A stretch of 64,000 nt of DNA from Daedaleopsis sinensis (lineage: Eukaryota > Basidiomycota > Agaricomycetes > Polyporales > Polyporaceae). Location of the stretch: positions 2,418,001 to 2,482,000 of the forward strand of contig CM066311.1 of NCBI GenBank assembly GCA_033807695.1, read 5' to 3'. Below are positions 46,701-55,962 of this stretch, one piece after another. The translations under genes were made by a program, and so were the position numbers. Numbering within the stretch: position 1 is the first letter of the stretch; each line of letters starts with the position of its first letter. The notes below the pieces were generated by a model. The model saw nothing but the letters and a program-made list of their open reading frames with translations, was not told the origin of the DNA and ran no database searches.

Positions 46701-47280
46701 ATGGGTGACGTCGGCGATATCGTGTTCTTAGCTAAGAACATCAAGGTCGAAAGCAGCCGCGTTAAGAGCGATGGCTGCTACATCCTTCTTGTCCGATGCG
46801 CACCACAGTAGTGTAAGTTGTATCCGGCATCTACACCCTCCCTCCCATGGCTGAGGCCGACGACATCCATCCAGATGCTGTTGCAGTCGCTGCATCTCCA
46901 GAGGCAATGGAAGTGTCCCTGCTCACTATCCTTGTGAGGGACTACAACCAGTTGATACTCGATCAGGTGAGCTATCCTCTCTTCTGCTACTCCTCTCGCA
47001 CGCTCATACGTCTGGTGTTGGTAGCCAAACCAAATCATCCATATCCATGACTTGGCGGATATTCAATCCCCGCACTTCGAGGTTACCTTCGAGTTCACGG
47101 AGTCCCCTTCTGACTACTGGGGCTTTGTGGGTGTGTTCTCCCATGCCATGAAGACCATCTTCGACCACAATGCTGTCGTCGTCCAGCAGGTTGCTCGTAC
47201 CTTCATGCGTGCGTCCAACACTGGCCAACTTTAGCCCTCGACGAGGAGAAGGAGTTCATCATGAGAAGTCCTAGGCGTGT
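46701..47280 (+). CDS. Possible small genes or one split gene
   Basis: Two coding-like segments. One starts MGDVGDIVFLAKNIKVESSR at 46701. The other starts MAEADDIHPDAVAVAASPEA at 46847, runs to LILDQ, is spliced over 46967-47024 and continues PNQIIHIHDLADIQSPHFEV, TFEFTESPSDYWGFVGVFS to NAVVVQQ. A following intron and a short LDEEKEFIMRS end are possible. The DYW motif and layout faintly recall the small frame at 51,136. No family is recognised and the gene model is weak. Confidence 0.4.
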
Positions 47281-47338
47281 AGCAGACGTCCCTATTGTGT
47301 AACCGTAGCAATGGCTTGATATGCATCGTTGTCGTATT

Positions 47339-47474
47339 GCCCACCACTGTTCCCCGTCACCTCAACATCATTGCCCACCACTGTTCCCCGTCACCTCAAC
47401 ATCATTGCCCACCACTGTTCCCCGTCACCTCAACATCATTGCCCACCACTGTTCCCCGTCACCTCAACATCATT
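47339..47474. repeat. 34-bp tandem repeat, four identical units
   Basis: Four exact copies of a 34-bp unit that begins GCCCACCACTGTTCCCC and ends CACCTCAACATCATT. No mismatch separates the copies, so the array is recent. All three plus frames stay open across it only because the unit lacks stops. Confidence 0.95.
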
Positions 47475-48027
47475 GCCACTGCGCGCATATCTCAAGCGCC
47501 TCGTGTCAACGCGCTTTAAGTACTCGAGCTCGATGGAGCGCGGGAAGCACCACGCAACGCTCGCGGGTGCCAACTTGATGCTCATGGACAACAAACCTCA
47601 ACGGACCCGTCATGCGTGACATCGCGTGGCACGGCGCGTTTCGCTGCGTGAACCACAACCTCTTGCATGGCACACCGCGCATGCTCGACGCACTACCTGC
47701 GCGCGCGGGGGACATGAGTTAGTAGGATAGGCGCTAGCGCCAATCACATAAGTACTTTTCGCTCACTTTCGGCCCGGGAAGCGCCTCCTCCTCCTCCTCC
47801 TCCTCTTCTCTTCTCGTCTGTTGATACATCAGTTGCACAGTTGTTCTTTTTGTGCATACGCAAACGAGCCCCAGGGATGATGTGAGAGGACGTGCGTTGA
47901 CTCGAGGTAGGTGCATCTCAGGCGCCTTTCGATACGCGCGTGGCACTGAAAGCCTCTTTGTCTCTACCCTCTCCATGATGCGGACCCTTGGGAGCCACTC
48001 ACCGCTCCGCTGCTACTCCTACCACAG
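47475..48027. other. Intergenic region
   Basis: No supported gene. A CTC trinucleotide run lies at about 47,787-47,810. It contains the upstream region of the small membrane-protein gene at 48,028. Confidence 0.45.
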
Positions 48028-49116
48028 ATGCCTGGAGAATTCGCACCTCGGCTGCCCCCGCGTTACCGGCTGGTCAAACTCCTAATTGTGATGATTCTGT
48101 TCATGTTCATCTACCTACTCTCTCTCGTCGCGGACATAGAGAAGCACAAGCGAGCCACTCACCTCTTGATGAAGCAGCCCAGCGTGCATGATCAATATGA
48201 GATCCTCGACGGTCCTTCTGGGGGTAAGTCACAGAGCATCTGAGGCACTCTCATAACCACACTCTCATAACCACCTAGTCCTGCTGTGCACCCCCACGTC
48301 CGGCAACCCGCAGCTTGAAGTGGCGGGACCCATCTATGTGGGGATATTCATATGGTGTCGCGCATCGGTAAGCACTTCCCCAGTCACGACAGGCAACGGC
48401 TAAAACCGGGCACTGGGAAATTGAAGGGAAATTCTGTGGAAATGTTGAGTTTCTGACAACTGCAATCAGGCTATCGTCCAAAAGGATACTTTGAATGTCC
48501 AATACAATGTTCTTGGCGACGAAATGATAGAGAGCAAGAGCAGTGGATAGTCTACAGCTATCACGAGGAATGTTTAGCTGTCTGTAGCATTTCCTTTGAC
48601 TGTACCTTGGTAGGACAATGTCCTTTATTTCCCTATCTACGAAACCTGTAAGAATGTCATAATTTCCCGCAGTGTCGGCATTTCCCATCAACGTCCTCCG
48701 CATTTCCTCTCGATGGATACAAAGATCATAGTCCACCGGTAGGAAATGCGGGGGATACACAAACTATGCTCATCATTTCCTCAAGATGTCGGAGTGTCGT
48801 GACGGTCAGAGTCAATCCCTGTCAAAGGATTTCTTCTAGCCATTGTGTAGGGTATTCAAGATATCCTTGACATCGATAGCCTGATTGGAGCTTAAAGCAA
48901 TCTTACATATCTGACAAATGCCTCAAGAATTTCCCTGCCATCGGATTTCGCCCTTGCCTGTCGTGAGTGGGATGATCATCATCAAGCACTCATGCGTCAA
49001 ACCTCTAGGATGCGAACGTGAAGCAGTTCCGGGAGGCTGAGGGATGCTTCTGGTTCCGCGATGCACAATCTGCGTACTACTTTGCTGCCTGTGCCTTTAA
49101 CGCGACCGTTACTTAG
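48028..49116 (+). CDS. Small single-pass membrane protein, 130 residues
   Basis: Three exons, 48028-48223, 48279-48367 and 49009-49116, join in frame to 130 residues. It starts MPGEFAPRLPPRYR, followed by one hydrophobic segment (LVKLLIVMILFMFIYLLSLV), then ADIEKHKRATHLLMKQ. The C-terminal domain contains VLLCTPTSGNPQLEVAGPIY and ends FWFRDAQSAYYFAACAF plus five residues. A short basic N-terminus before the membrane span suggests type II orientation with the C-terminal domain in the lumen or outside. The second intron is 641 bp because it contains a 581-bp MITE. I recognise no family. Confidence 0.7.
48385..48965. mobile_element. 581-bp CACTA-like MITE in an intron
   Basis: Terminal inverted repeats CACGACAGGCAA (48385-48396) and TTGCCTGTCGTG (48954-48965) pair perfectly and 15 of 16 when extended. 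A 3-bp AGT duplication flanks both ends (48382-48384, 48966-48968). A CAC start and a 3-bp duplication are hallmarks of CACTA-type elements. Many subterminal ATTTCC/GGAAAT motifs fill the interior. There is no coding capacity, so it depends on a transposase elsewhere. Confidence 0.85.
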
Positions 49117-49461
49117 TGTCCCAGTTCCCTCGCATCCAATCACAACTGCTGTTCATGTTCTCGTCACCGTGCTTCGTGAACTCATGACATTCCCCACGTC
49201 CCTATCACGTATCGTACTCGAATACATGGCTATTCTATCGTCTTATGGCTACAATTCGAGGCGTGCAATCGTTGGATACAAAACTATAACAACACAGACC
49301 GGCCTGCTAGGTGTGGCTCAGTCATGACATGCGTAGGAAGAAGTCCAGCACTTACCCGGCAACGGATCGATATTCATTACTCCGGACGCCAGGAGAAACT
49401 CGTCTCGCTCTTCGTTGTAATGTGCCTAGCACGTCTGGTCAGAAGCCCCCCGAAAGCCAGA
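49117..49461. other. Gap between membrane-protein and WD40 genes
   Basis: No supported gene. The two flanking genes converge here, so both 3' UTRs are expected. Confidence 0.45.
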
Positions 49462-50613
49462 TCAATGACGTGGTGAACGCACTGCGATTGCAAGAGCGTT
49501 CGCTCCCTTCGGAATTAGCTTCTTGCACATCACTTGCGGTGCGGTATAGTCTTCTTTGTCCCGACAGTCAAGGACGGGAAGAAGGTCCCAGACCGTAACT
49601 TCCCCCGACGTGCTACCCATGAGTACAGCTAGCCCCTCATGTATCCACGGAACGTTGGTCGGGTATTTCTCCACTATTTCATGTTCCAAAGCACAGAGTA
49701 GCTCGCGCGATTCCAAGTTGTAGACGTCGACACCGCTGTGCAGGTTCGACACTGTGATGCGTTCACCATCGTCGGAGATACTTGCGCGTGCTGTGAATGG
49801 TGTAAGCCGATACTCGGAGGTGCATAGGAGCAGAGGAGAAGACTCACGCCAGCCCGTTGAGAGCAAAGTGACGGATTTGCGTCCATCGCATAGTCTCGAG
49901 GATCCTGGGCAGCAAAGTGAGCAGAACTCAGCATCCTATATCGCTCACAAGCTTCTTACACAATGCCGTGGTGCATGTAAGTCACCGCGAGGAGAGATGG
50001 GTGCTGCGACGACGACGTCCATTGGACACTCGTGACAATAACCTCCCGGGCCTTATTGCGTGCTGACTTGGGAGCTTCGTTAAGCGTACACTCTTTTGTA
50101 AAGTACGCGGCTGTTCAACATTAATCTTGAACACGAAGTCACAAATGTCCTCAAATTAAGGAAACGCGCACCGGTGCAATCCCATCGCCAGACCGAAAGC
50201 TCAGAACATGCCCCCACAGCGAGACAATCCCCCACCAGAGCCAAGCATTCGATAGGTTTGCTATGAGCCCATACCCCATACACCTCAATGCTGCTCTAAA
50301 GGAGAGTTAGTGAGGTTGAGGTGGAAAGTATGGGCGAGGCAACTTACCCCGCCAACGTTCATGCATGCTATGGTGCCATCTGCCAGACCACAGATCATCA
50401 CGTCGTCTCCAGGAGGAGCCCAGATCAGAGTGAGGACCTCGGTTGTGCCTGTAAAGACGTAAAGCAAGGTGCTTTTTTGCACGTCCCAGACGCACTCCCT
50501 GCCATCCAGTCCAGCCGTTGCGATGAGAGCCCCCGTGGGGCTGAACCTACCTTGGTGATTCCTCGTGTATGGCCGTTAGCAAGACATTGGTAATCTTGAT
50601 ATCCGGAAGGCAT
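49462..50613 (-). pseudogene. WD40-repeat protein gene with a one-base frameshift
   Basis: WD40 propellers are protein-interaction platforms. This one belongs to an expanded basidiomycete family. It starts MPSGYQDYQCLANGHTRGI. Blades seen are FSPTGALIATAGLDGRECVW, LTLIWAPPGDDVMICGLADG, IECLALVGDCLAVGACSELS with VWRW, REVIVTSVQWTSSSQHPSLL, ILETMRWTQIRHFALNGL, SISDDGERITVSNLHSGVDV and LAVLMGSTSGEVTVWDLLP. Between HTRGITKVG and FSPTGAL the frame shifts by one base with no possible intron, inside a conserved blade. Later exons splice normally. Either the gene was lost recently or the base is an assembly error. Confidence 0.7.
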
Positions 50614-51135
50614 GGTAGAGAGTATAGTGACGGTACGATGAGAAAGATGCGGATGAAGGAGTGCCACTCCACTGGTGTTGTCCTCGGTCGACGTTGCCGC
50701 GTGCCGGCCCACATCGCGATCACGTGATGCCTTGACGTGTCTTTGTGCCTGTCCTTCCTTGCTTTATGTCGGATTGCTGAATGGCTTTGACTGCTGCAAC
50801 TATGCTCACACCAGCTTACCGCGACGTCTCATCAGTTTCGAACAACACTTGACATCCTCCGCCACTGTTGCTATTCAAGTATCCTACAAATTATGTCTCT
50901 ACACGAGTGAGCGTACTAGACTTCGAAGCGTACATTGTTCTGACATGCTACCACAGTGAGCCTCTGATATCATTTGCTCGCCCTGCGACCTTATTAAGCG
51001 GAGACACGAGGAGGAGAGTGCATGTGATGGTCTACGAGTGTTCACCTCATGATAGTGAGTGAATCACATTGTGGGCTGGTCATATGCCAAGTCTGACTCC
51101 GACTTGGAGAATATTGCGCGGATCCTCCCCATGTG

Positions 51136-51510
51136 ATGGTGTCGGTGCTGCTCGGCGATTCCACCATTATTGACTACAAAGTAAGCTGGGCACAACTAGT
51201 ATTTAAACAGATGGTTGGGCCGTACTCACGTACCTATTACATCGACTTGTAGGAAAGGGATATGTTAGCGGAGGTCAGCATCCCATCAAGGCAACTCGAA
51301 TTCGACCTCATCTTCTTGGAGCACATTGATTACTGGAGCTTTCAACAGGCCGTCAGCGAAAGTATGGTGAAGCACAGTGCCCGTAAGAATGAGATTCGAA
51401 GCCTGATGCGTAAGGCACTCAAATATGGGACTCGCCCGCCACGAAGCTTGATGCAGTTACTGTGGTGGAATCTGAGGCTGCCTCAGACTGAGGAGCTGTC
51501 AGCTAGGTAT
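51136..51510 (+). CDS. Possible small hypothetical gene
   Basis: Exon 51136-51180 (MVSVLLGDSTIIDYK) joins across a 72-bp intron to ERDMLAEVSIPSRQLEFDLI and FLEHIDYWSFQQAVSE, then a basic tail RKNEIRSLMRKALKYGTRPP. The end is unclear; a splice donor follows LSA at about 51,508. The DYW motif and size suggest a distant paralogue of the segment at 46,847. No known domain. Confidence 0.4.
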
Positions 51511-51654
51511 AGCTTTAGGCTACAGACCAGTACCTGTATAGTACCATCCGCACGTACACAATTCATACCGGAGACTGTACTTAGGAGGAGGGAGGCTATC
51601 GGAGGGGGACCGGAGCACCACGTGTCAATGGGTAGCGCCTACTATCGGCAACGC

Positions 51655-51706
51655 GCTGGAGCTCCTGCTCCTGCTCCTGCTCCTGCTCCTCCTCCTCCTC
51701 CTCAGT
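51655..51706 (+). repeat. GCTCCT/CTC microsatellite
   Basis: GCTCCT repeated, then CTC repeats. It keeps an Ala-Pro tract open on plus and a Glu-Gln/Glu tract on minus. Neither strand shows a gene here. Confidence 0.8.
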
Positions 51707-51982
51707 TTCCCCGTCCTCCAACGAGCTCCGACTCACTCTGTTTCCCGTTGCCTCTCGCAAACTCTCGTAGTCGCTCTCCACTGCGACCTCTCACGACATG
51801 CTCTTGGCGCGACAGAAATCTCATTGATGCTGCCTACAATGCTTCCCCGCCGCCACTGGCGCCAACCTATCGACGCTATACGAGCTTTGTCTGCTCGTAC
51901 ATATGGCGCAGGACGCGACGCTCATCCTGTACTTTCTACCCCTATCATATCAATTCTCCACTCCCCTACGCGTATTTCCAAA

Positions 51983-53031
51983 ATGTCGTCGCCGAACTCC
52001 CGTTCGCCCACTACCCGGAGGCAGTTTGTGCTGGTAAGCTCACCTCACTTTGCACGCACGCACACGGTCGTGTTGACGCCGATACTGTATGCAGGATGCT
52101 CAGAACCTACCTCTGAAAGTCAGCTTCTTTACTATTCATGCGCTACTTCATCTGCCTGACTCGTTTACACAGGAACTTGTCTCAATATGTGGGCCCGTTG
52201 GTCTGGAGAACGCGGTGGACAATGCCTCTGCTAACCCGGCTGTGGGCACCGCCGTCACCGATCTTAGAGTCGCCCTCGTGTTCCCTTTCTCCCCGCGGTC
52301 CCTTCGCCTGTACCTTACCCTGGTTCCCAACGTTGTCTCTCTCGACCTCTCCGTGAAGGTTCGCCAACTACAACTCGCCAACCTATTCGAAGGAGTTCGC
52401 TTCCCCCGCCTTCGCTTGTTCAAGACAAACTACGACCATAGCCTCCTCCTCGACTTCCTTGGGTCCCACAAGGGTTTGACAGATGCCCATGTCATGGCCT
52501 GCAATGCAGTTAAAGACTGTCCTCTTCGCGCTATCAATTTATCCCATATCACTTCATTTGCCAGACCTTCCATGTCCATCGCCACTCCTTCCGACTCTCG
52601 CTCAGTCTAACCACGCTCAAGTGCCACCCCACTTCCATCCTTCTTCGCGCGATCAATGCGCCTCACCATCTGTACGTGCTGATCCTCGACTTCTACCCCG
52701 ACGAATACGACCTTCTAGAAGCTGTCGTCGTCGCCGCTCCTCGTCTTCGGAAGCTTAAGCTCTCGGAGGCTGTTGACCTACGTCTATTACCTGTTATCTC
52801 AATGGCAAACTCTGATTTGTTTGCAGCGCCATCGCCGCGCGGCCCGTCGCCCTTGGCGGCCACCCCCACCCCACGCTCTACCATATCGGTGTCTGGTACA
52901 GGGTGGTCCAGACCGGTACCCGTGTATCTTCTGGTGTGGTCAGTCATTGGTCGAAGCCCACCGGAGACTGGGAGAGGACGGCCCACCTCGTCAACCCGCC
53001 CCCCTCTTTCTATTTCATGTGATCACGTCTG
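51983..53031 (+). pseudogene. Leucine-rich (F-box-type) protein gene with a frame break
   Basis: Exon 51983-52033 (MSSPNSRSPTTRRQFVL) splices to DAQNLPLKVSFFTIHALLHL. Leucine-rich segments follow: SPRSLRLYLTLVPNVVSLDL, FEGVRFPRLRLFKTNYDHSL, LHLYVLILDFYPDEYDLLEA-like sequence and VVVAAPRLRKLKLSEAVDL. The last exon reads SAIAARPVALGGHPHPTLYH and ends VNPPPSFYFM. This is the build of the large basidiomycete F-box/LRR family, although no F-box is visible. After AINLSHITSF (about 52,558) the leucine-rich pattern continues only in another frame (FHVHRHSFRLSLSLTTLKCH), without a usable intron. So the gene is probably broken, or one base is missing. Confidence 0.6.
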
Positions 53032-53464
53032 TGAGTGCTGAATCGCTCCAGCCTATTCGTCCTACCCTCCCATGCATCCCTCTTCAAGTCGGCTCCCGTC
53101 GTTCGCCACGCCTAGTTACACCGTTATAGCCTATCGTACCCGTCTTGTATCCTCCTGCCTCACTCCCTTGCCTCGTCGTGTTCCACGTGTCTCTATATAT
53201 CCTACGTACCCTCGTAATCGCTCTGTATCCATTGTGCTCCGTTACGGCATGCTTGTCGACTTTCATCACTGCTAGTACAGCGAATATGTATCTTGTTATA
53301 TGCGAGTCCCCATACCGAGCGTGCATTGTCCCTTTGACCCTCCATACGCCGTATTCTGCCGCCAGGCTCTAGAACTATGTTTAGTGTGTGCTCCCTTTAT
53401 TCTTTGCAGTTTCTCAGACACAAAGTGACGTTGAACCCTTTGGCTGGGCAGGTTGCGAGATGCG

Positions 53465-54042
53465 ATGTCGCGTCACTCAGCCACACCTCCTAACTTCCAC
53501 CACCATATGTTGTCCTTGCTCTCCGCACTTGATCTCGGTGTGCTGGACTTTCAGCCAGAGAGTATGTTGACTGCCGAGGATGATCACACTCATGCTTCAA
53601 TGGAAGCCCTGTTACACAACAATGACCCCGCCAAGGATTTCGATCCGCTAACACCACCAGGTTCCAGTGATCTCTCGGAAATACCCACCTCCTCCTCCTC
53701 CTCCTCGGCGCCGCCAACTCCAGTGGACACAGGGTGCGTGATAAGTTCACTCATCTACAGAGCGTCAACACCTGAACCGACTACTCTACAGTGCTAGCAG
53801 CAATGTGGGAAGCTGCTGGGCGATACTCAGCCATGCTGAATCGTCTAGAGATGCTACACGAAGGTGGACAGGCTCTCCTGGAAGATATCGTCCGATTCGT
53901 GCGTCAGGACGTATGTGCAATGGTCTGTCTTGTCTTCCCACCTAACTCGAACTTGATTTTCAGGCACTCGATCGGCGAATGCGTGCAGTGTCTGTTGGCT
54001 GCAGCGGGCCTCAGAGCGATCACAATGGCCTAAGTCGAGCTC
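53465..54042 (+). pseudogene. Host gene truncated by a copia LTR
   Basis: A coding-like plus-strand segment runs MSRHSATPPNFHHHMLSLLS through PESMLTAEDDHTHASMEALL to a Pro/Ser tract. After an intron near 53,734-53,789 it continues LAAMWEAAGRYSAMLNRLEM, LHEGGQALLEDIVRFVRQD and ALDRRMRAVS. At 53993 the copia LTR begins, and the remaining 16 codons to TGA come from LTR sequence. The original 3' end is missing. The splice phase of the first intron does not fit cleanly, so the gene may already have been damaged. No family recognised. Confidence 0.45.
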
Positions 54043-54393
54043 TGTGAAGTCTATATTGAAGATATAACAAAGATACACACCTAAGTCGAGCTCTGTGAAG
54101 TCTAAGGACTCCAGAGCTCAACACAACGGTCTATCTACGTGTGCGCTAGCCCGTGGGAAAGACCTGTACAGTTCTACAACCACCCAGCGCTGAAAATCAA
54201 CAAAAGAAGTGCTGGGAGAAAATGTGGTGCTGAAAAGATAAACAAGGCAACACAAAAGTCCGATAACTCCGGACGACGCAATGGCGCCAACACCGCAATG
54301 CGAGCGTCAGTGGAATGCATGGTAAGTAACCTACAGTAAAAATTGCGGCTTGAGCGGGGCACTAGAACGAGAGTTATCGCACCGAGTTCAACA
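53993..54393 (-). repeat. 3' LTR of copia copy 1 (401 bp)
   Basis: Bounded by TGTTG...TTCAACA in plus orientation. It aligns along its length with the 5' LTR at 60398-60716 in inverted orientation but is 82 bp longer. It contains a 24-bp direct repeat at 54029-54052 and 54080-54103 that is single in the other LTR, plus an extra stretch around 54,268-54,302. Confidence 0.9.
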
Positions 54394-54408
54394 CACCCCC
54401 CTGACCCG

Positions 54409-55962
54409 TCAAGTCTGCAATCCGAGCATCCTCACCATGTCCAACACTTTGGGCTTGGGCAGAGACTTTGTGAGGATGTCTGCCGGCATGTCCGACGTGC
54501 GCAGATGCACAATCTCAATGCACCCCTTCGCTACTTCATCCCGAAGCCAGTAGAAGCGCAAATCAAGGTGCTTCATGCGACCATGATGCTCCGGGTTTTT
54601 CGCAACAGAGAGTGCAGAGAGATTGTCAATCCGCAGCTTCGACGCAGCAGAGACATCGTACCCAAACTCCGTGAGGAGATTGCGCAGCCAGAGCACCTCC
54701 TGGCCAGCAGCAACTGCAGCGACAAACTCCGCCTCCGTGGTAGACAGCGCGACAATCGTCTGCAGGCGACTGGACCAGGAAATTGCACCAGTGCCCATCT
54801 TGATCACATAGCCAGAGGTGGAGCGGCCAGTGTCAGGGCAGCCAGCGTGGTCTGCGTCGGTGTAGGAGGTGAAGAGCTTGCTCTCGGGTGACGGAGAGTA
54901 GGTGAGCTTGTAATTGAGTGTCCCCTTGATATACCGGAAGAGGTGCTTGACCGCCTTCCAGTGCGTCATGCCAGGGTTCTTCGAAAAGCGAGCAAGGTTG
55001 CCAACAGTGCGTGCGATGTCTGGACGCGTTGCAATAGCGAGGTAGAAGAGGGAGCCAACTGCTTGGTTGTAGGGGATGTCATGCATCGCGCGCATGTCCG
55101 CAGGAGCGGAGGGAGCCATCTCTGCACTGAGCCGGAGGCCAGGGTCCATCGGTGTGCCAACAGGATCGCAGTCTACGAAGCCATAACGCTCAGGGATATC
55201 AAGAGCGTACTGGCGCTGCAAGATGGAGAGAGAACACTTTATCTTAACACCTAGCAGCCAGGATGTCGGCCCAAGGTCACGGAGTTTGAAGCGCGCACTG
55301 AGGTCGTCCTTAACGCGCTGGATAGCGGTCTTGGACTTCCCTGCAATGGTGATGTCGTCCACAAAGACTGGGACAAACATCTGCACTCCGTCTCGCATGT
55401 AGACCCAGACGCTGTGCTCGCAGACAAGGCGAGTGAAGCCGATCTCCGTGAGCACCTCGTGGAGCTTCTCGTGCCAGCAGCGACCAGCCTGCTTGAGGCC
55501 GTAGAGCGACTTGCGCAGACGCCACACCCACTCGGGAGACTTCTCGACAAAACCATCAGGCTGCTGCATGTAGACCTCTTCCTGCAGCTCGCCGTTCAGG
55601 TACGCAGAAGAGATGTCCACAGACTCGAGCTCAAGGTCCTCCAACGCAGCGATGGCAAGGATCGCACGAATGGAGGCCCACTTGGGTGTCGGAGCGGAGG
55701 TCTCGTTGTAGTCGAAGCCAGGGCGCTGTCCGAAACCCTTCGTGACAAGACGGCCCTTGTAACGCTCGATTGAACCGTCTGCGTTGTGCTTGACCCGAAA
55801 GACCCAGCGAGAGCCAATGGCCTTTCGACCAGGGGGCAGCTGCACGAGCTGGAACGTCCCGTTCTCGACAAGCGACTGGATCTCGTTCTGGGCAGCCTTC
55901 AGCCACTTGTCCTGCTCGTCTGGTGTTCCTGCTCCGCTTTTGACGCATGATTGATGCAGCAC
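54409..55962 (-). CDS. Copia reverse transcriptase and RNase H
   Basis: Frame of 517 codons. RT begins WLKAAQNEIQSLVENGTFQL and has ERYKGRLVTKGFGQRPGFDY, ESVDISSAYLNGELQEEVYM, SLYGLKQAGRCWHEKL and the catalytic box FVDDITIAG (the usual Y is F here). RNase H has SYTDADHAGCPDTGRSTSGY, IVALSTTEAEFVAA, LRIDNLSALSVAKNPEHHGR and KHLDLRFYWLRDEV. It ends KVLDMVRMLGLQT just before the LTR. This part looks intact and is in a different frame from the upstream gag-protease frame. Confidence 0.93.
   Translation of the reverse strand: MLHQSCVKSGAGTPDEQDKWLKAAQNEIQSLVENGTFQLVQLPPGRKAIGSRWVFRVKHNADGSIERYKGRLVTKGFGQRPGFDYNETSAPTPKWASIRAILAIAALEDLELESVDISSAYLNGELQEEVYMQQPDGFVEKSPEWVWRLRKSLYGLKQAGRCWHEKLHEVLTEIGFTRLVCEHSVWVYMRDGVQMFVPVFVDDITIAGKSKTAIQRVKDDLSARFKLRDLGPTSWLLGVKIKCSLSILQRQYALDIPERYGFVDCDPVGTPMDPGLRLSAEMAPSAPADMRAMHDIPYNQAVGSLFYLAIATRPDIARTVGNLARFSKNPGMTHWKAVKHLFRYIKGTLNYKLTYSPSPESKLFTSYTDADHAGCPDTGRSTSGYVIKMGTGAISWSSRLQTIVALSTTEAEFVAAVAAGQEVLWLRNLLTEFGYDVSAASKLRIDNLSALSVAKNPEHHGRMKHLDLRFYWLRDEVAKGCIEIVHLRTSDMPADILTKSLPKPKVLDMVRMLGLQT

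Noticed and set aside
47339..47474. CRISPR-like array
   Set aside because: Units are directly adjacent with no spacers, in a eukaryotic genome. It is an ordinary minisatellite.
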